This document shows, piece by piece, positions 19,601-26,872 of a stretch of 59,509 bases of DNA (the stretch's first letter is position 1; the number at the start of each line of letters is the position of its first letter). The notes under the pieces are model-generated. The model did not search any database and was not told the origin of the DNA. It saw only the letters and a program-made list of their open reading frames with translations. A program made the translations under genes and the position numbers. Origin of the DNA: Branchiostoma floridae. Taxonomy: Eukaryota > Chordata > Leptocardii > Amphioxiformes > Branchiostomatidae. The stretch lies in the NCBI RefSeq assembly GCF_000003815.2, contig NW_023365714.1, positions 64,001 through 123,509 on the forward strand. Reading direction: 5' to 3'.

Positions 19601-20276
19601 AAGCTCAAGACTTAAGACCTGTAATGAGACCTTATCCTTTATGACCTGGTTTTAACATTGTTAAGTATAGCACAATGTCTTTAACCTAAAGCTCAAATCT
19701 AAATCCAGGCTATTTAGACAAAGTTTATGTGGTAGGAGCTGAAGCTTTCATGCAGTGGAATTGATCTCTTTGTGAGTAGATACCTTCAGATTTAACTTTT
19801 CTACATATGTAACCCAATCTGCCCCCCCCCCTCCAGGCGGCGTTGCTGTTCACCAATGACGTGTTACGCGGGGCGCTGGCGAGCGCTTACAGACAGAACG
19901 GACTGAGCACGCTCAGGTAGGCATGCCCAAATCAGCTTCATGTTTGTTGTTAGAAACTCTGAGCATCATCGTGAAACCTTACGGTTTGTTGACTGTTGGT
20001 ATTAAGTGTTGGCATTTACTGTTGTTGATTGTTGTTTAGTCTTGTTTACTTTGTTTATCCTTGTTGGTTTGTTATTTGTTGATGTTTAGTGTTGGTGTGT
20101 ACTGTTGTTTATTGTTGTTGTTTATTGTTGTTTTCTTGTGTTCCAGACACGCCCCTCCCATCATCCTGCCCAGCCACATCCACCAATCAGTGAGCTCCAA
20201 CCCGTCATGTGACTTCCTCTCCAACAGCCACATGGGCGTGGTCGCCATGGAGAAGGAAGAACCGCCCGCATCGTGA
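2498..20276 (+). CDS. YEATS2: YEATS domain-containing protein 2 (ATAC complex subunit)
   Basis: Reader and scaffold subunit of the ATAC (GCN5/PCAF) histone acetyltransferase complex in the nucleus; in vertebrates its YEATS domain binds acylated H3K27. Coding exons I could chain with matching phases: 2498-2588, 3103-3200, 3911-4000, 4502-4699, 5192-5334, 6517-6595, 7047-7129, 7863-7974, 8348-8392, 8836-9846, 10164-10994, 11340-11516, 11756-12361, 13048-13252, 15014-15329, 15682-15758, 16747-16962, 17375-17479, 18654-18778, 19137-19238, 19495-19569, 19837-19916, 20147-20276. Total 4,995 nt, 1,664 codons plus TGA. Every junction is AG/GT and every phase closes. The ATG is preceded by an in-frame TGA at 2483-2485 and sits in a good Kozak context (GCC before ATG). 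The human protein is about 1,420 residues; the excess is in the low-complexity linker. Gaps at 14257-14951, 17745-18050 and 19358-19457 could hide a phase-neutral exon. Confidence 0.95.
2630..2862 (-). mobile_element. SINE fragment, minus strand
   Basis: Read on the minus strand, this contains CTTGTGTCCCTGGGAAAGGC followed by an ACTT and a TTACTCACT stretch. The same body is found in the tRNA-derived SINE at 5480-5915 (+). A degenerate B-box-like stretch lies near 2840-2855. The tRNA-like head is damaged or missing. It occupies the intron between YEATS2 exons 1 and 2. Confidence 0.6.
2857..2914 (+). ncRNA. Hammerhead-ribozyme-like motif (relic)
   Basis: CTGAGGA (2857-2863) is followed by a six-pair hairpin (GGTGAC / GTCACC, loop of five) and then GAAA at 2882-2885, the two conserved core boxes of a hammerhead. 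Next comes a perfect 24-bp palindrome at 2888-2911, which would make stem III, then TTA as a possible cleavage triplet. Stem I is not convincing and the stem III register needs a bulge. Such motifs are known in Penelope-like and retrozyme elements; this is probably a decayed copy. Confidence 0.35.
2972..3027 (+). repeat. Degraded duplicate of the YEATS2 exon 2 acceptor region
   Basis: About 37 nt of intron end (GTAGGTCTCACATGTGTGTT and a pyrimidine tract ending TTCAG) plus the first nucleotides of exon 2 (CCAAGGATGC, ACGGT) occur here and again at 3068-3117, where the true exon begins at 3103. The copy keeps a usable AG but diverges from the exon after about 15 nt and reads into a stop. Confidence 0.8.
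3463..3939 (+). repeat. Tandem array of a splice acceptor (intron end plus exon 3 start)
   Basis: Seven acceptors are spaced 60, 68, 67, 68, 68 and 68 nt apart, with exon-like starts at 3512, 3572, 3640, 3707, 3775, 3843 and the true exon 3 start at 3911. Each unit holds about 39 nt of intron (GTGAAAGTTGTTTATTTG, T-rich tract, CAG) and about 29 nt of exon 3 (CGTATCCACCAGGC...ATGCTGGA). Use of the upstream copies shifts frame or meets a stop. It resembles the intron-exon minisatellites I recall being called mirages in amphioxus. Confidence 0.95.
5078..5191 (+). other. YEATS2: Possible in-frame 5' extension of YEATS2 exon 5
   Basis: A T-rich tract followed by TCCCCAG (5071-5077) precedes TCTGTCCCTCCAAGCCAGGA, and a similar arrangement (TCTCCACAG, then Pro codons and CCAGGAAC) precedes the chosen exon 5 start at 5192. 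The 114-nt segment between the two acceptors is open in the exon 5 frame (38 codons), so either acceptor gives a readable protein. I chose 5192 because the extra segment codes T-rich intron-like sequence. Confidence 0.45.
5192..8853 (+). CDS. YEATS2: YEATS2 YEATS domain exons (5-9 and start of 10)
   Basis: Residues about 195-320 form the YEATS domain, an immunoglobulin-fold reader of acylated lysine. Seen in order: [84 protein letters not shown] and LVDVEL. Tyr252 (in HPSY) and Trp272 (in GWGEF) correspond, with a constant offset of 10, to the human aromatic sandwich residues Tyr262 and Trp282 (numbers from memory), so acyl-lysine binding is expected to be intact. Domain exons are short (45-143 nt). 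The preceding part of exon 5 is Pro-rich and has a possible in-frame alternative acceptor upstream at 5076-5077. Confidence 0.95.
5480..5915 (+). mobile_element. tRNA-derived SINE, near complete
   Basis: The head has a pol III A box (TGGCACAGTGG, 5485-5495) and B box (GGATCGAATCC, 5522-5532). Between them TTCGC-CTTGTGA-CCGAG folds as an anticodon arm with TGT, so the source was tRNA-Thr-like. The body includes CCCTGGGAAAGGCACTTGAC and GGACGTTAAATGGAGGTCCC, and it ends in a short AATAAC repeat tail. It sits in YEATS2 intron 5. Confidence 0.85.
6320..6512 (+). repeat. Degenerate TTGA/ATTGATT simple repeat
   Basis: Low-complexity run of TTGATTGATT-type tetranucleotides that merges into the polypyrimidine region just before YEATS2 exon 6 (acceptor at 6515-6516). 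Confidence 0.85.
7348..7409 (-). ncRNA. Hammerhead-ribozyme-like motif (relic), minus strand
   Basis: On the minus strand: TTCGAGCC (stem I 5'), CATAACA, CTGAGGA (7394-7388), stem II GCC-ACAC-GGC, then AAAA where GAAA is expected (7376-7373), stem III CATGT...GTGTG, cleavage triplet GTC ending at 7356, then GGTTCGAA (stem I 3', pairs with TTCGAGCC). The topology is that of a type I hammerhead as found in Penelope-like elements. The G12 to A change in the GAAA box should kill catalysis. Confidence 0.45.
8424..8820 (+). repeat. Two short tandem repeats in YEATS2 intron 9
   Basis: First about four copies of a 16-nt unit (GCAACAGGGTAACTAG, 8430-8497), then from about 8625 to 8818 a degenerate 17-nt unit around CAGATATCAGATTACACC. 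The second array runs up to the acceptor of exon 10 at 8831-8835. Confidence 0.85.
8836..13252 (+). CDS. YEATS2: YEATS2 low-complexity linker exons 10-14
   Basis: Residues 314-1257. Exon 10 (1,011 nt) is rich in Ser, Thr, Ala, Pro and Lys. Exon 11 (831 nt) has VKPGA-type repeats and then five 16-residue repeats around [10 protein letters not shown]. Exon 13 contains [19 protein letters not shown] followed by [14 protein letters not shown], which matches the human LPPGTKLYLTTNSKNPSGKGKLLLIPQ region, so this island is conserved inside otherwise fast-changing sequence. Probably disordered. Exon 13 ends with a tandem duplication into the intron (separate entry). Confidence 0.9.
10630..10870 (+). 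repeat. YEATS2: In-frame 48-nt coding repeat in YEATS2 exon 11
   Basis: Five copies, 16 residues each, around [16 protein letters not shown]. The frame is kept and the copies differ mostly by point changes (TTS/SAS, VVS/AIG). The upstream part of the exon has four copies of a looser TVKPGA repeat (10212-10310). Confidence 0.9.
12362..12480 (+). repeat. YEATS2: Tandem duplicate of the YEATS2 exon 13 end and its donor
   Basis: The last about 80 nt of exon 13 (from AATGTCCCCGGCTCTTCCCC) plus the donor GTTTGTTT are repeated at 12389-12477. The spacer and the copy are open in the exon frame. Use of the second donor (12470) instead of the first (12362) adds exactly 108 nt, 36 codons, repeating the peptide [19 protein letters not shown]. 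The copies differ by one synonymous change and one Gln-to-Pro change in this stretch. Confidence 0.9.
12781..12945 (+). repeat. 33-bp minisatellite, five copies
   Basis: Unit starts GCTTAAAATCAGTACGCAAT and ends GTGGGGTAT. The five copies differ at two or three positions only. Intronic, between YEATS2 exons 13 and 14. Confidence 0.95.
13334..13984. mobile_element. Non-autonomous DNA transposon with 8-bp target duplication
   Basis: The ends are inverted repeats of about 37 bp: left GGTTTATGGACGTTTTGCCC, right (reverse complement) GGTAACAGGACGTTTCGCCC. Both continue in TTTCGCCCG motifs that also repeat inside the right end. AAACTGTA flanks it on both sides (13326-13333 and 13985-13992), a clean 8-bp target site duplication. 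No transposase frame. Superfamily not assigned. It lies in YEATS2 intron 14. Confidence 0.85.
14030..14136. repeat. Inverted pair of hammerhead-like motifs
   Basis: A 29-nt arm (14030-14058) is inverted at 14108-14136. Each arm, read outward, ends in CCGAAACGTCTACGC...AGAATAAAAAG. The right half has CTGATGA (14095-14101), a short stem and GAAA (14112-14115). The left half on the minus strand has CGATGA, a five-pair stem (GTGAC/GTCAC) and GAAA (14056-14053). So two hammerhead-like cores face away from each other. Confidence 0.5.
14257..14951. other. Assembly gap (695 N)
   Basis: Run of N inside YEATS2 intron 14. Exons on both sides join in phase 1, so no exon is required here, but a phase-neutral exon could be hidden. 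Confidence 0.99.
15014..20276 (+). CDS. YEATS2: YEATS2 C-terminal block, exons 15-23
   Basis: Residues 1257-1664. Exons 16-17 encode [15 protein letters not shown] and [18 protein letters not shown], then [11 protein letters not shown], all close to vertebrate YEATS2. Exon 18 has YCELCGQKL followed by AHEDCLKFW, a CxxC...HxxxC arrangement that could bind zinc. Exon 19 has an acidic VDVISL motif, exon 20 [12 protein letters not shown]. Exons 21-23 (LGVKLEPV to [13 protein letters not shown]) match the end of human YEATS2, where a histone fold pairs with NC2beta. Exon 18 has a partial upstream duplicate at 17176-17226. Confidence 0.93.
16054..16486. mobile_element. hAT-type MITE with intact ends
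   Basis: Terminal inverted repeats TAGGGCTGGGTACCGGTAC (left) and TAGGGCTGGGTATCGGTAC (right, reverse complement), with an 8-bp target duplication GTCCCAGA at 16046-16053 and 16487-16494. TAGGG-type ends and 8-bp duplications are typical of hAT elements. The interior has AGGTCC/GGACCT motifs and a perfect 26-bp palindrome near 16111-16136 (CAGGTTCAGGTCC and its mirror). A decayed copy lies at 37050-37497. Confidence 0.9.
17176..17226 (+). other. YEATS2: Partial duplicate of YEATS2 exon 18, possible alternative exon
   Basis: TTGTACTGTGTTTAG plus 49 nt of exon 18 start (ATGGTCC...CAGAAACT) occur here and at 17362-17423. The six differences within the exon part are all at third codon positions: five silent, one Glu/Asp. 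A GT at 17227 would close an exon of 51 nt, phase 1 on both sides, so inclusion would keep frame and add a second YCELCGQKL. The donor (GTTTGA) is weak. A third, more decayed copy lies at about 17245-17300. Confidence 0.5.
17745..18050. other. Assembly gap (306 N)
   Basis: Run of N in YEATS2 intron 18. Confidence 0.99.
18051..18650. other. Intron sequence, unexplained, possible repeat
   Basis: Second half of YEATS2 intron 18. It contains ATGACGTCATCGG near 18242 (CRE-like palindrome) and a moderately GC-rich end (18480-18600). No open frame of note and no terminal repeats visible; the left part is lost in the gap. Confidence 0.4.
18858..19130 (+). repeat. Degenerate 42-bp minisatellite
   Basis: About six copies of a 42-nt unit containing CTGACCAATCAG and ACACTTCTCAAA, immediately before YEATS2 exon 20 (acceptor 19135-19136). 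Read on the minus strand it is open over about 80 codons only because 42 is a multiple of 3. Confidence 0.85.
19358..19457. other. Assembly gap (100 N, size nominal)
   Basis: Exactly 100 N, so its true size is probably unknown. It lies in the intron between YEATS2 exons 20 and 21; phase 0 on both sides. Confidence 0.99.
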
Positions 20277-21910
20277 GCTGATGGTTACCATGGTGATGGT
20301 TACTATGGAGAAGGTTGCCATGGAGACAGCTGGTTAGATATTCTAACAGAACACTGGACTGGGCATTGTTTGGTGGGGCATGATAAATTAAAAGTCATGT
20401 TCTTTACCCGATTTCTACAGTTTGATACTTTTTCTTCTGATTTTTCTACTAGAAGAGTTGTAGCTATTTGGGAGAAGGAAGTTTTGCTCTCTGTACATTT
20501 CTAGTGTGTGACACCAAATTTGGGAGCCTCAAATGCCAACTGAACAGGGTGCAGTACCACCCCTCACTGCTAGGTGGAGCACATGTTTTAGCTTGTAGTG
20601 CCAGTAAAGAACATTTCCTCATGGCAAACTTCTGTCTAAAATGGCAGGAATATTCTGTATGCTAGGCGTACACTACTACTTTAATGTACAGTCAACAATT
20701 TTGGGTTTACAAAAAAGTGCATCTGCACCCAATGTTTTATGGTTTCCTTTATGTATTTTGAGCCATGTAAAATAGTTACTTCTGCATATAATATTATATC
20801 GACATCTTACATCAAAGCTATTTTCCAAAAATTCTACAATGACTGACACAAACACTGAAAACTTCTCTCTGTGACGGTCCTTTTATTTCCAAAGACAAAA
20901 CACATACAAAATTGGCATTATCAATACTCTAATCAATAAATAAGTAAGAATTGATGGATAGACATCACACAGTTGTGGTGAGAAAACCGCTCACAGTCAT
21001 AGTTGTAATAAGTTACGAGGAAATCCGTCTGGTTTAAGAAGATTTGGTCTTAAAAAGTCTTTAAAATGTCTTAGACATTAAGGGGCTTGCTAATACGCTA
21101 TAGCTAAGCTTGTACGCTGAAGCAAAATGGGCACACCCCTATTTTGTAAGTGTAATATTCCAAGTGCTGTATTTAAACAGGTGTTGGACAGTACCACTTG
21201 TGTAATATAGGGGTGTGCAGCCTGCAGTTAAAGGAAGCATATATGATCAGCATTTTGCTTAGCGATGAATTTGAAGTAGGAATAGTTGCAAAGAACGCTT
21301 TTTTTTCTGGCCAGTGCAAAATGTTGTTTATGATGATTGTTGTGAAATGTAAAAGAGGTGTATTTGTAAAAACTAGCGTCGACTAACAGTATTAAAATCC
21401 AGATAGTTCCATAGACATTTCCTGTGACATTAAATGCACAATATTCACAAAATTCCAGTCACAAATAATAGATAATAATTATCATTGCTCACATAAATTA
21501 CTATATTTGTCCAATAAATTACAATATTGTCAACACGTCCTGATGATTGTGCAATTTCTCCCTACCTCGGCTGTTCCCTTCTAACACCTCCCTCCCTCTG
21601 GAAAGGGGATCCTGGTTGGGAAAACGTTCAATTGCATTGATGTGTTGCAAACATTGAGTGTTTGTAGGTGTGAGGGAGGGGGGCGCTAGAAGGGACAGCC
21701 GCCGCTAGTCTAACGTAACCGTGTTCAGTTTGACGTCACGATTCTCATTGCTCCTGACAGTAGGCACCTTTCACCTACGATACACGCACAAAGGTCACCT
21801 GTTTGCCGCCATCTTGGCTCCTAACTTAACCTCAGCACTTTAACCTACCCAGAATCCCAGGAACCAGATTGTTCTATTACCATGTGACTTTCAATAAAAA
21901 CATTTTGGTG
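20277..21910 (+). other. YEATS2: Probable YEATS2 3' UTR
   Basis: Follows the TGA at 20274-20276. AATAAA occurs at 20935-20940, 21513-21518 and 21893-21898; the last or first could be the main polyadenylation signal. It carries two inverted repeats, 21131-21142/21207-21218 (GCACACCCCTAT) and 21567-21593/21674-21699. TTTATT at 20882-20887 would read AATAAA on the minus strand, so transcripts of the converging gene could overlap here. Confidence 0.6.
21567..21700. repeat. Imperfect 27-bp inverted repeat in YEATS2 3' UTR
   Basis: GGCTGTTCCCTTCTAACACC with a C-rich extension on the left, and the inverted form ending GCTAGAAGGGACAGCC on the right, with about 80 nt between. It could be a MITE relic or a hairpin in the transcript. 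Confidence 0.7.
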
Positions 21911-22003
21911 ATGGAAGTGTTGATTGTTTGACTTTCACATGTGATAATGTCACTTGAAGGTCAAGGTTCAACGTCACATCACAGAACCAAGATGGCGGCA
22001 AAA
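21801..22003. repeat. Inverted pair of YY1-like motifs
   Basis: TTTGCCGCCATCTTGG (21801-21816) and its perfect inverse CCAAGATGGCGGCAAA (21988-22003), about 170 nt apart, just after the last YEATS2 poly(A) candidate. AAGATGGCGGC is the core YY1 consensus. It is either a transposon terminal repeat or a paired regulatory site. Confidence 0.65.
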
Positions 22004-22004
22004 C

Positions 22005-25000
22005 TAGACACCAGTACCAACAATTCACCTCACTATTATATAACCTTCATCTAACCCTCACATTTCACCTTGCAAAGCCTGAGTTCTAAGACCTTTGGTT
22101 ATCCAGGCTGAGAAACATGCTCCGAAGCACACTAGCATTCTTGAGATGCAACAAGATCTCTTTTTCACATTTTACTCAAGATGCTTGACCAGGCAGTTTG
22201 ACCGCACAGAAGGCAACACTTAGTACTGTTGCACTCCATATAAGGAACACGTCTGAATGGCCCCGCCCCGGAGGCGGTGCCAAAAACGCCCCGGATAACC
22301 AAAGCTTTACATCACGTACTGGGCAGCTCTTCATCAGATCCGCTTCGCTTGAGAAGCGACCTTCAGAACAACCGCCTCCTCAGGCCCTGACGACCTTCCT
22401 ACCCTGTCCTGCCACCCGCTACACGTAACCCGACACCGTCACATCTCCAGCACAAAGTTGCTGAGATAGCAATAAGCTGGGTCATGGTCTGAAGTGCTCA
22501 TGCACAGTATGGAGTGTAATGTGTCAAAGTTCAAAGGGCATTTGGTCATTATTTTTGTATTTCCAGGGGCCTTGAACTTTGACACATACCAGTAATCAGA
22601 AATTATGACAATGAGGATAAGCACTTTGAACAGTGACCCAGCTTATTGCACCACTAAGTGCAGTTTCTTCATGATTTGAAACATTATGATGGAGACATGA
22701 CTGTCAAGTCCTCCCGCCAATGTCCAAGCAGATGTCACAGTGTGTGAGTGAAAATCATTTTCTGATCACACTATTTTTACGATACACATGTACAATCCCC
22801 TTGAAAACTGGGCAGTCAGAAAATGTTTTAATCTCCCCACCCAACATCTGCTTGGAGATGACATAACACCCACGTTCACAAACCCTCGTCACAATATTCT
22901 CTGCTGTCAGGAGTCGGACATCCACCGAGAACAGAAACTCATAGCAGACATTATGAGCTCAACAACGTTCGCCCGAAGTTAGAACAGATATCTACAGGTA
23001 ACAGAAGTGAAGCGTCACTAAAATGGTTGAAGTTTCTGAGTTGTTTCTATCTGCTACCATGAGAACCAACCCGCAAACTGTCACTGTGGGGTTCGGGTAA
23101 TTCAAGAGGACTAGAAATATGAAATTCTCATTTTTTTCTCCTCATTTTTAACCTCCAATTCGGAGAGAATGGGCAAAAGCATTGCGAAGAGGAATTTCTG
23201 GCAGATAAAATTCTATCAAACAACTGTGTGTTTAGAGTTTTGGGTAGAAAATCGTATAATTTCTTTGAATTGCATCTGATTTAGTACAAAAACATTTATT
23301 AGATTTGAAACAAATGGCAACAGAAGTTGTCTTGGTCTGATGACCAACAATTACAACCTTGAAATGACCTTCATCCCCAGTGACAGCCTGCAGTGTTGGC
23401 CTAACCTCTGACCTACTGCCTGAGGTGACCTATGACCTGTGGAAAGGATGCGAGTTGTATGTTTTTTCCACTGGACTTTTCTGTGCACGCTGCATCTGCT
23501 GGGGGGGCGTCTCATAAGCTCACACACTGTTTCTAAACAAAGTTATTTCATCAAGGGATGCAGTTTATGTTTTTGTAACGTTACACCAAAGTCATCAATG
23601 TCATGTCTTATTTGGAGAAAGAAAGGTGGACTGGAAATAACTAAAATATCTGTACTGTAACTTCGTTTAGAAACAGCTTGAACTTCCGAGACAGCCCGCA
23701 AGTATACGTCTCCCCCTAGGAACTGGACAGGAAAGGTCGTCCACTGATTACAAGGTCGTTACAGCTTCTTTAGAGGTAATTTTGACTTGTCCATTTTGCT
23801 GCAGCAGTCTTCAAGGTCACTCATTCCCCAACTTGGGAAAATGATTTTGCCGACACCGAATGTTTTAGACCTGAACATGGACAATTTTGTAGCTGCAGAG
23901 TTCAGAAAGGCACTGGCTTGGCCAGAGAGCTCCCAGAATCCATCCAAACAACAATTTGCAGAAACCCTGAGTGATTTCATGGTCTTTTAGATGCCCCCCT
24001 CCCCTTGAACTTGACCTCTGCCACAAAGTGATTTGATACCAATCTTCATATTTGTTTCTTGCAATGATTGAAAGGTCACATTTTGCCCTTCGCACATTGA
24101 AAATGCTGGGAATCTTCCACCTGCATGCACAAATTTGGTGCTTACAAAGAAACAACCATTAACGTTATGACCTTCAAAAGTACCCTTTTTTTCAACGTGA
24201 CCAATTTCATCCTGTGAACCCGGGAGGATTGTCCATTTTGTCTGCAAGACGTTCTGAAAGACGTGAAAAATTTTCCTGAGACTGATTTATTGGTTCCTTT
24301 CTTGAGCAAAAACAGAATCTTCATTTTCAAACATCGACAATTTTTTCCCAACCGATGAACGACCTTTCCAAGTCCGTTTCCATAGGGACCAGACCATCTC
24401 TATCTGTTCCAATATATCTGTATTTTCCTGAGTATCGTTGAATCTGTCCGTGTGTCAAAATACTCTATCAAAACTGTTTCTAGCTGTGTTTTCCCCGTTT
24501 TACCCCACCGATGTAGGAAAACCTTCCTACTAGTAGTTACATGACCTTGTATAACCCCCAAGTGAAATTTTACATATGTACATCAGATCAGTCTTAACAA
24601 GGAACAGACCTGAGATCTTAGCAGGAACCTTATTACTAATTACACCTCTAATTACTGTAGGAGGTAACGAGGAAACCCTCTCTCTTGGGCGGCCACGCCT
24701 TTCTGTGGGTTGGCCTTATAAATGTACGGCATGCAGCTTACGATAACTGTACAAGTCTGTCGGGCGCTGGTTTCTCTCTCCGCCCGTTTGGCTCGAAAAT
24801 GCAACAAATGTTGGCCGGTTACCAAGGTTACCAGTCTGTATGGAGTAACCCTGCTTCCTGCGCGCCGAACGTCGATGAGCGTCGGCGCAAAAACGTTCGT
24901 TCCGCTCTTACGGAACGATGCAACTGTATTCATGCATAGCACTGGGACAACAGAACACAAACTTCGCTGGAATATTCCGTCCGTCCGCACGAACGTTTGT

Positions 25001-25749
25001 CTGAGTTCCTTCACAACTTTGCACTGGCACTTTTCTGTCTCCCGTTTTCCTGGCTGAAACTGGCCGCATGTCCAGATCAGCTATCTGCATTGCCACACAG
25101 CGTTCGCCACAACGCTCTACGCATCGCCACATTTCTCTGCGGGGTTCTACTGCAGCTGCAGATTTCCCGTGTCTGCCACATTCGTCTGGAATTTGCCACA
25201 TGTAGCAATGATCCTCTCTGTAACAGTTTGCAACAAGGGAACACAGGGGGAGGGGGGCAGCATCAAGGGAACATGCAACACAGGAGGGGAGCAGAACTGA
25301 TGACATCTTTGTGAGACATCTTTTTGGTTTGAGGAAACAATGACATGGTGTCTCAACAGTGTTCCATATGACCAGGGTGCAGGTGAGTTCTATGAACACC
25401 ACGCTGGTGAGATACCTAAAGTGTAAAGATTGTCATCCAGTGCGAGGTACGAACCAGCTAGCAAATACAACAAACAAGCTGACCACCCCTGCAAAAGAGG
25501 GTGGAGTGATCCACGAGCTGTGGAGACTGCTAAGTTTTGGGTTGATCCATTTGCACTGTAGGGGTGGCAACAGCTGCCTGCAGCCGGCACCACACCAACA
25601 GCATCTTTGGAAACAGATGATTGAGACAGCTTTCTACAGTAGTTTTTGGTAATGAGTTGTGCTGCTGCACCCAAACCACGTGGAACAGTGGAGTGCGATT
25701 TACAAAAAAAGCTTTTGTACTGGGTAGGAAAAGGGTATCACATCAACGT
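22005..25749. other. Convergent intergenic region and phosphatase 3' UTR
   Basis: No coding sequence I can support. The right part must hold the 3' UTR of the minus-strand phosphatase gene. TTTATT (AATAAA on the minus strand) occurs at about 24285 and 23298 and could mark its end. A pair of inverted arms (CCAAGCAGATGT near 22718, ACATCTGCTTGG near 22846) resembles a tighter copy at 58866-58926, suggesting a small mobile element. Confidence 0.5.
22718..22860. mobile_element. MITE-like element with CCAAGCAGATGT ends
   Basis: Inverted arms CCAAGCAGATGT and ACATCTGCTTGG flank about 115 nt. The arms match the perfect 15-bp inverted repeat at 58866-58926 except for one base, so both may belong to one family. 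Confidence 0.5.
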
Positions 25750-26872
25750 TTAGGAAACGGGTATCATATCAACGTTTTGGCTGTGACTTTGCTGCGGCAG
25801 TTTGCTCTCCTCGTACTGACGCTGGCAGCTGGAGTCTGCCGCGTGCGCCGCCTCCGACGGGTCGAGGCTCTGCCGCCATTTGTCCAGGACCGTACCATTG
25901 GGCGAGGGGATGGACAGGTACAGCCCGCGATTGTTTCTCTTCCGCCGGCCGAGCGAACTCGGGCTGCCGCCCTGCGATGACGCGGAACTCGGAGACGGGA
26001 AGTCCAGATCTAACCTCCTCTGGCGATACACCACGGCAGGGTCATGTAAGGTCGGCGTGTTTCCCTGGCGATAGACCACCGCAGGGTCGTGCAAGCTCGG
26101 CGTGCTTCCCTGACTCGACTGGGAACTACTTGGACTCGACTGTGAGGAAAAACCCGGACTGGAGGTCATGCGTACTGCCTGGGCAAAGTCAAGTTCGAAC
26201 TTCCTGTGTGTCCCGAGCTCCGGCTTCTTGTCGTCGCTGTTGTATTGCAAGTTCAGGCTGCGGTTCAGGCCCTGCGGGCAGCTCACGCTGCGACACGGGC
26301 TCTTCCGGAGCCGGTTTCTACGGAAACGCACGCGGCTGAAATCGTGCAGAATCTCGACCTGGTCCTGCTCCGACTCGCTCCCGGAGCTCTCTCCAACCTT
26401 CTCCGGTCGCTCGGGCGCCGCCTTGGCGGATTTCTCGGTCCCTGATCTGGGTTTCTGCTTGTTGAAGCAGAGTCCAGTCGCGAGGCCCGGTACGATATAC
26501 GGCATCTCCAGACAGTGCTTCACGTTCAGCGAAAACGAACGCTTCACCTGACGCATGTCGCGTACCGGCGACGTATTGCTTAAAGATTTACCCGGGTGAC
26601 TTTGAGACTGCGACGAAACGTCCCTAGAAACGTCCCGCCCCTCCTTCCATCGAGCCTCGTTCGACTTATTGTCCAGTAAGACGTCGCAGAAGAGAAAGTC
26701 CTTCTCGTCGGGGTCTTCGATGGCGGAGTGCTGAGGAAAGTCGAGTCTGGTTGGCTGGTCCTGGATAACGGCGGATTGCGCCCGGCGTTCCGTCAGCAGC
26801 TTCTCAAACTCCAGCAGCTGCCCCAGGAAGTTAAAGTTGGGGGAGATGGACGGCCTCTTGTCCTTCACGTAT
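25750..26872 (-). CDS. DUSP16: DUSP16 exon 6: end of catalytic domain and C-terminal tail
   Basis: Begins [20 protein letters not shown] (last catalytic helix). The tail has KRSFSLNVK (397-405), like KRSFSLDIK of human DUSP16, a basic cluster RFRRNRLRK (469-477) that may act in nuclear import, Ser-rich stretches, and two adjacent copies of [13 protein letters not shown] (residues 544-571; nt 26103-26020). Ends VDMIPVS. Otherwise divergent and probably disordered. Confidence 0.92.

Noticed and set aside
24652-25402. Overlapping frames of 105-164 codons right of 24.6 kb
   Set aside because: No recognisable domain or splice sites, and position within the probable 3' UTR of the phosphatase gene.
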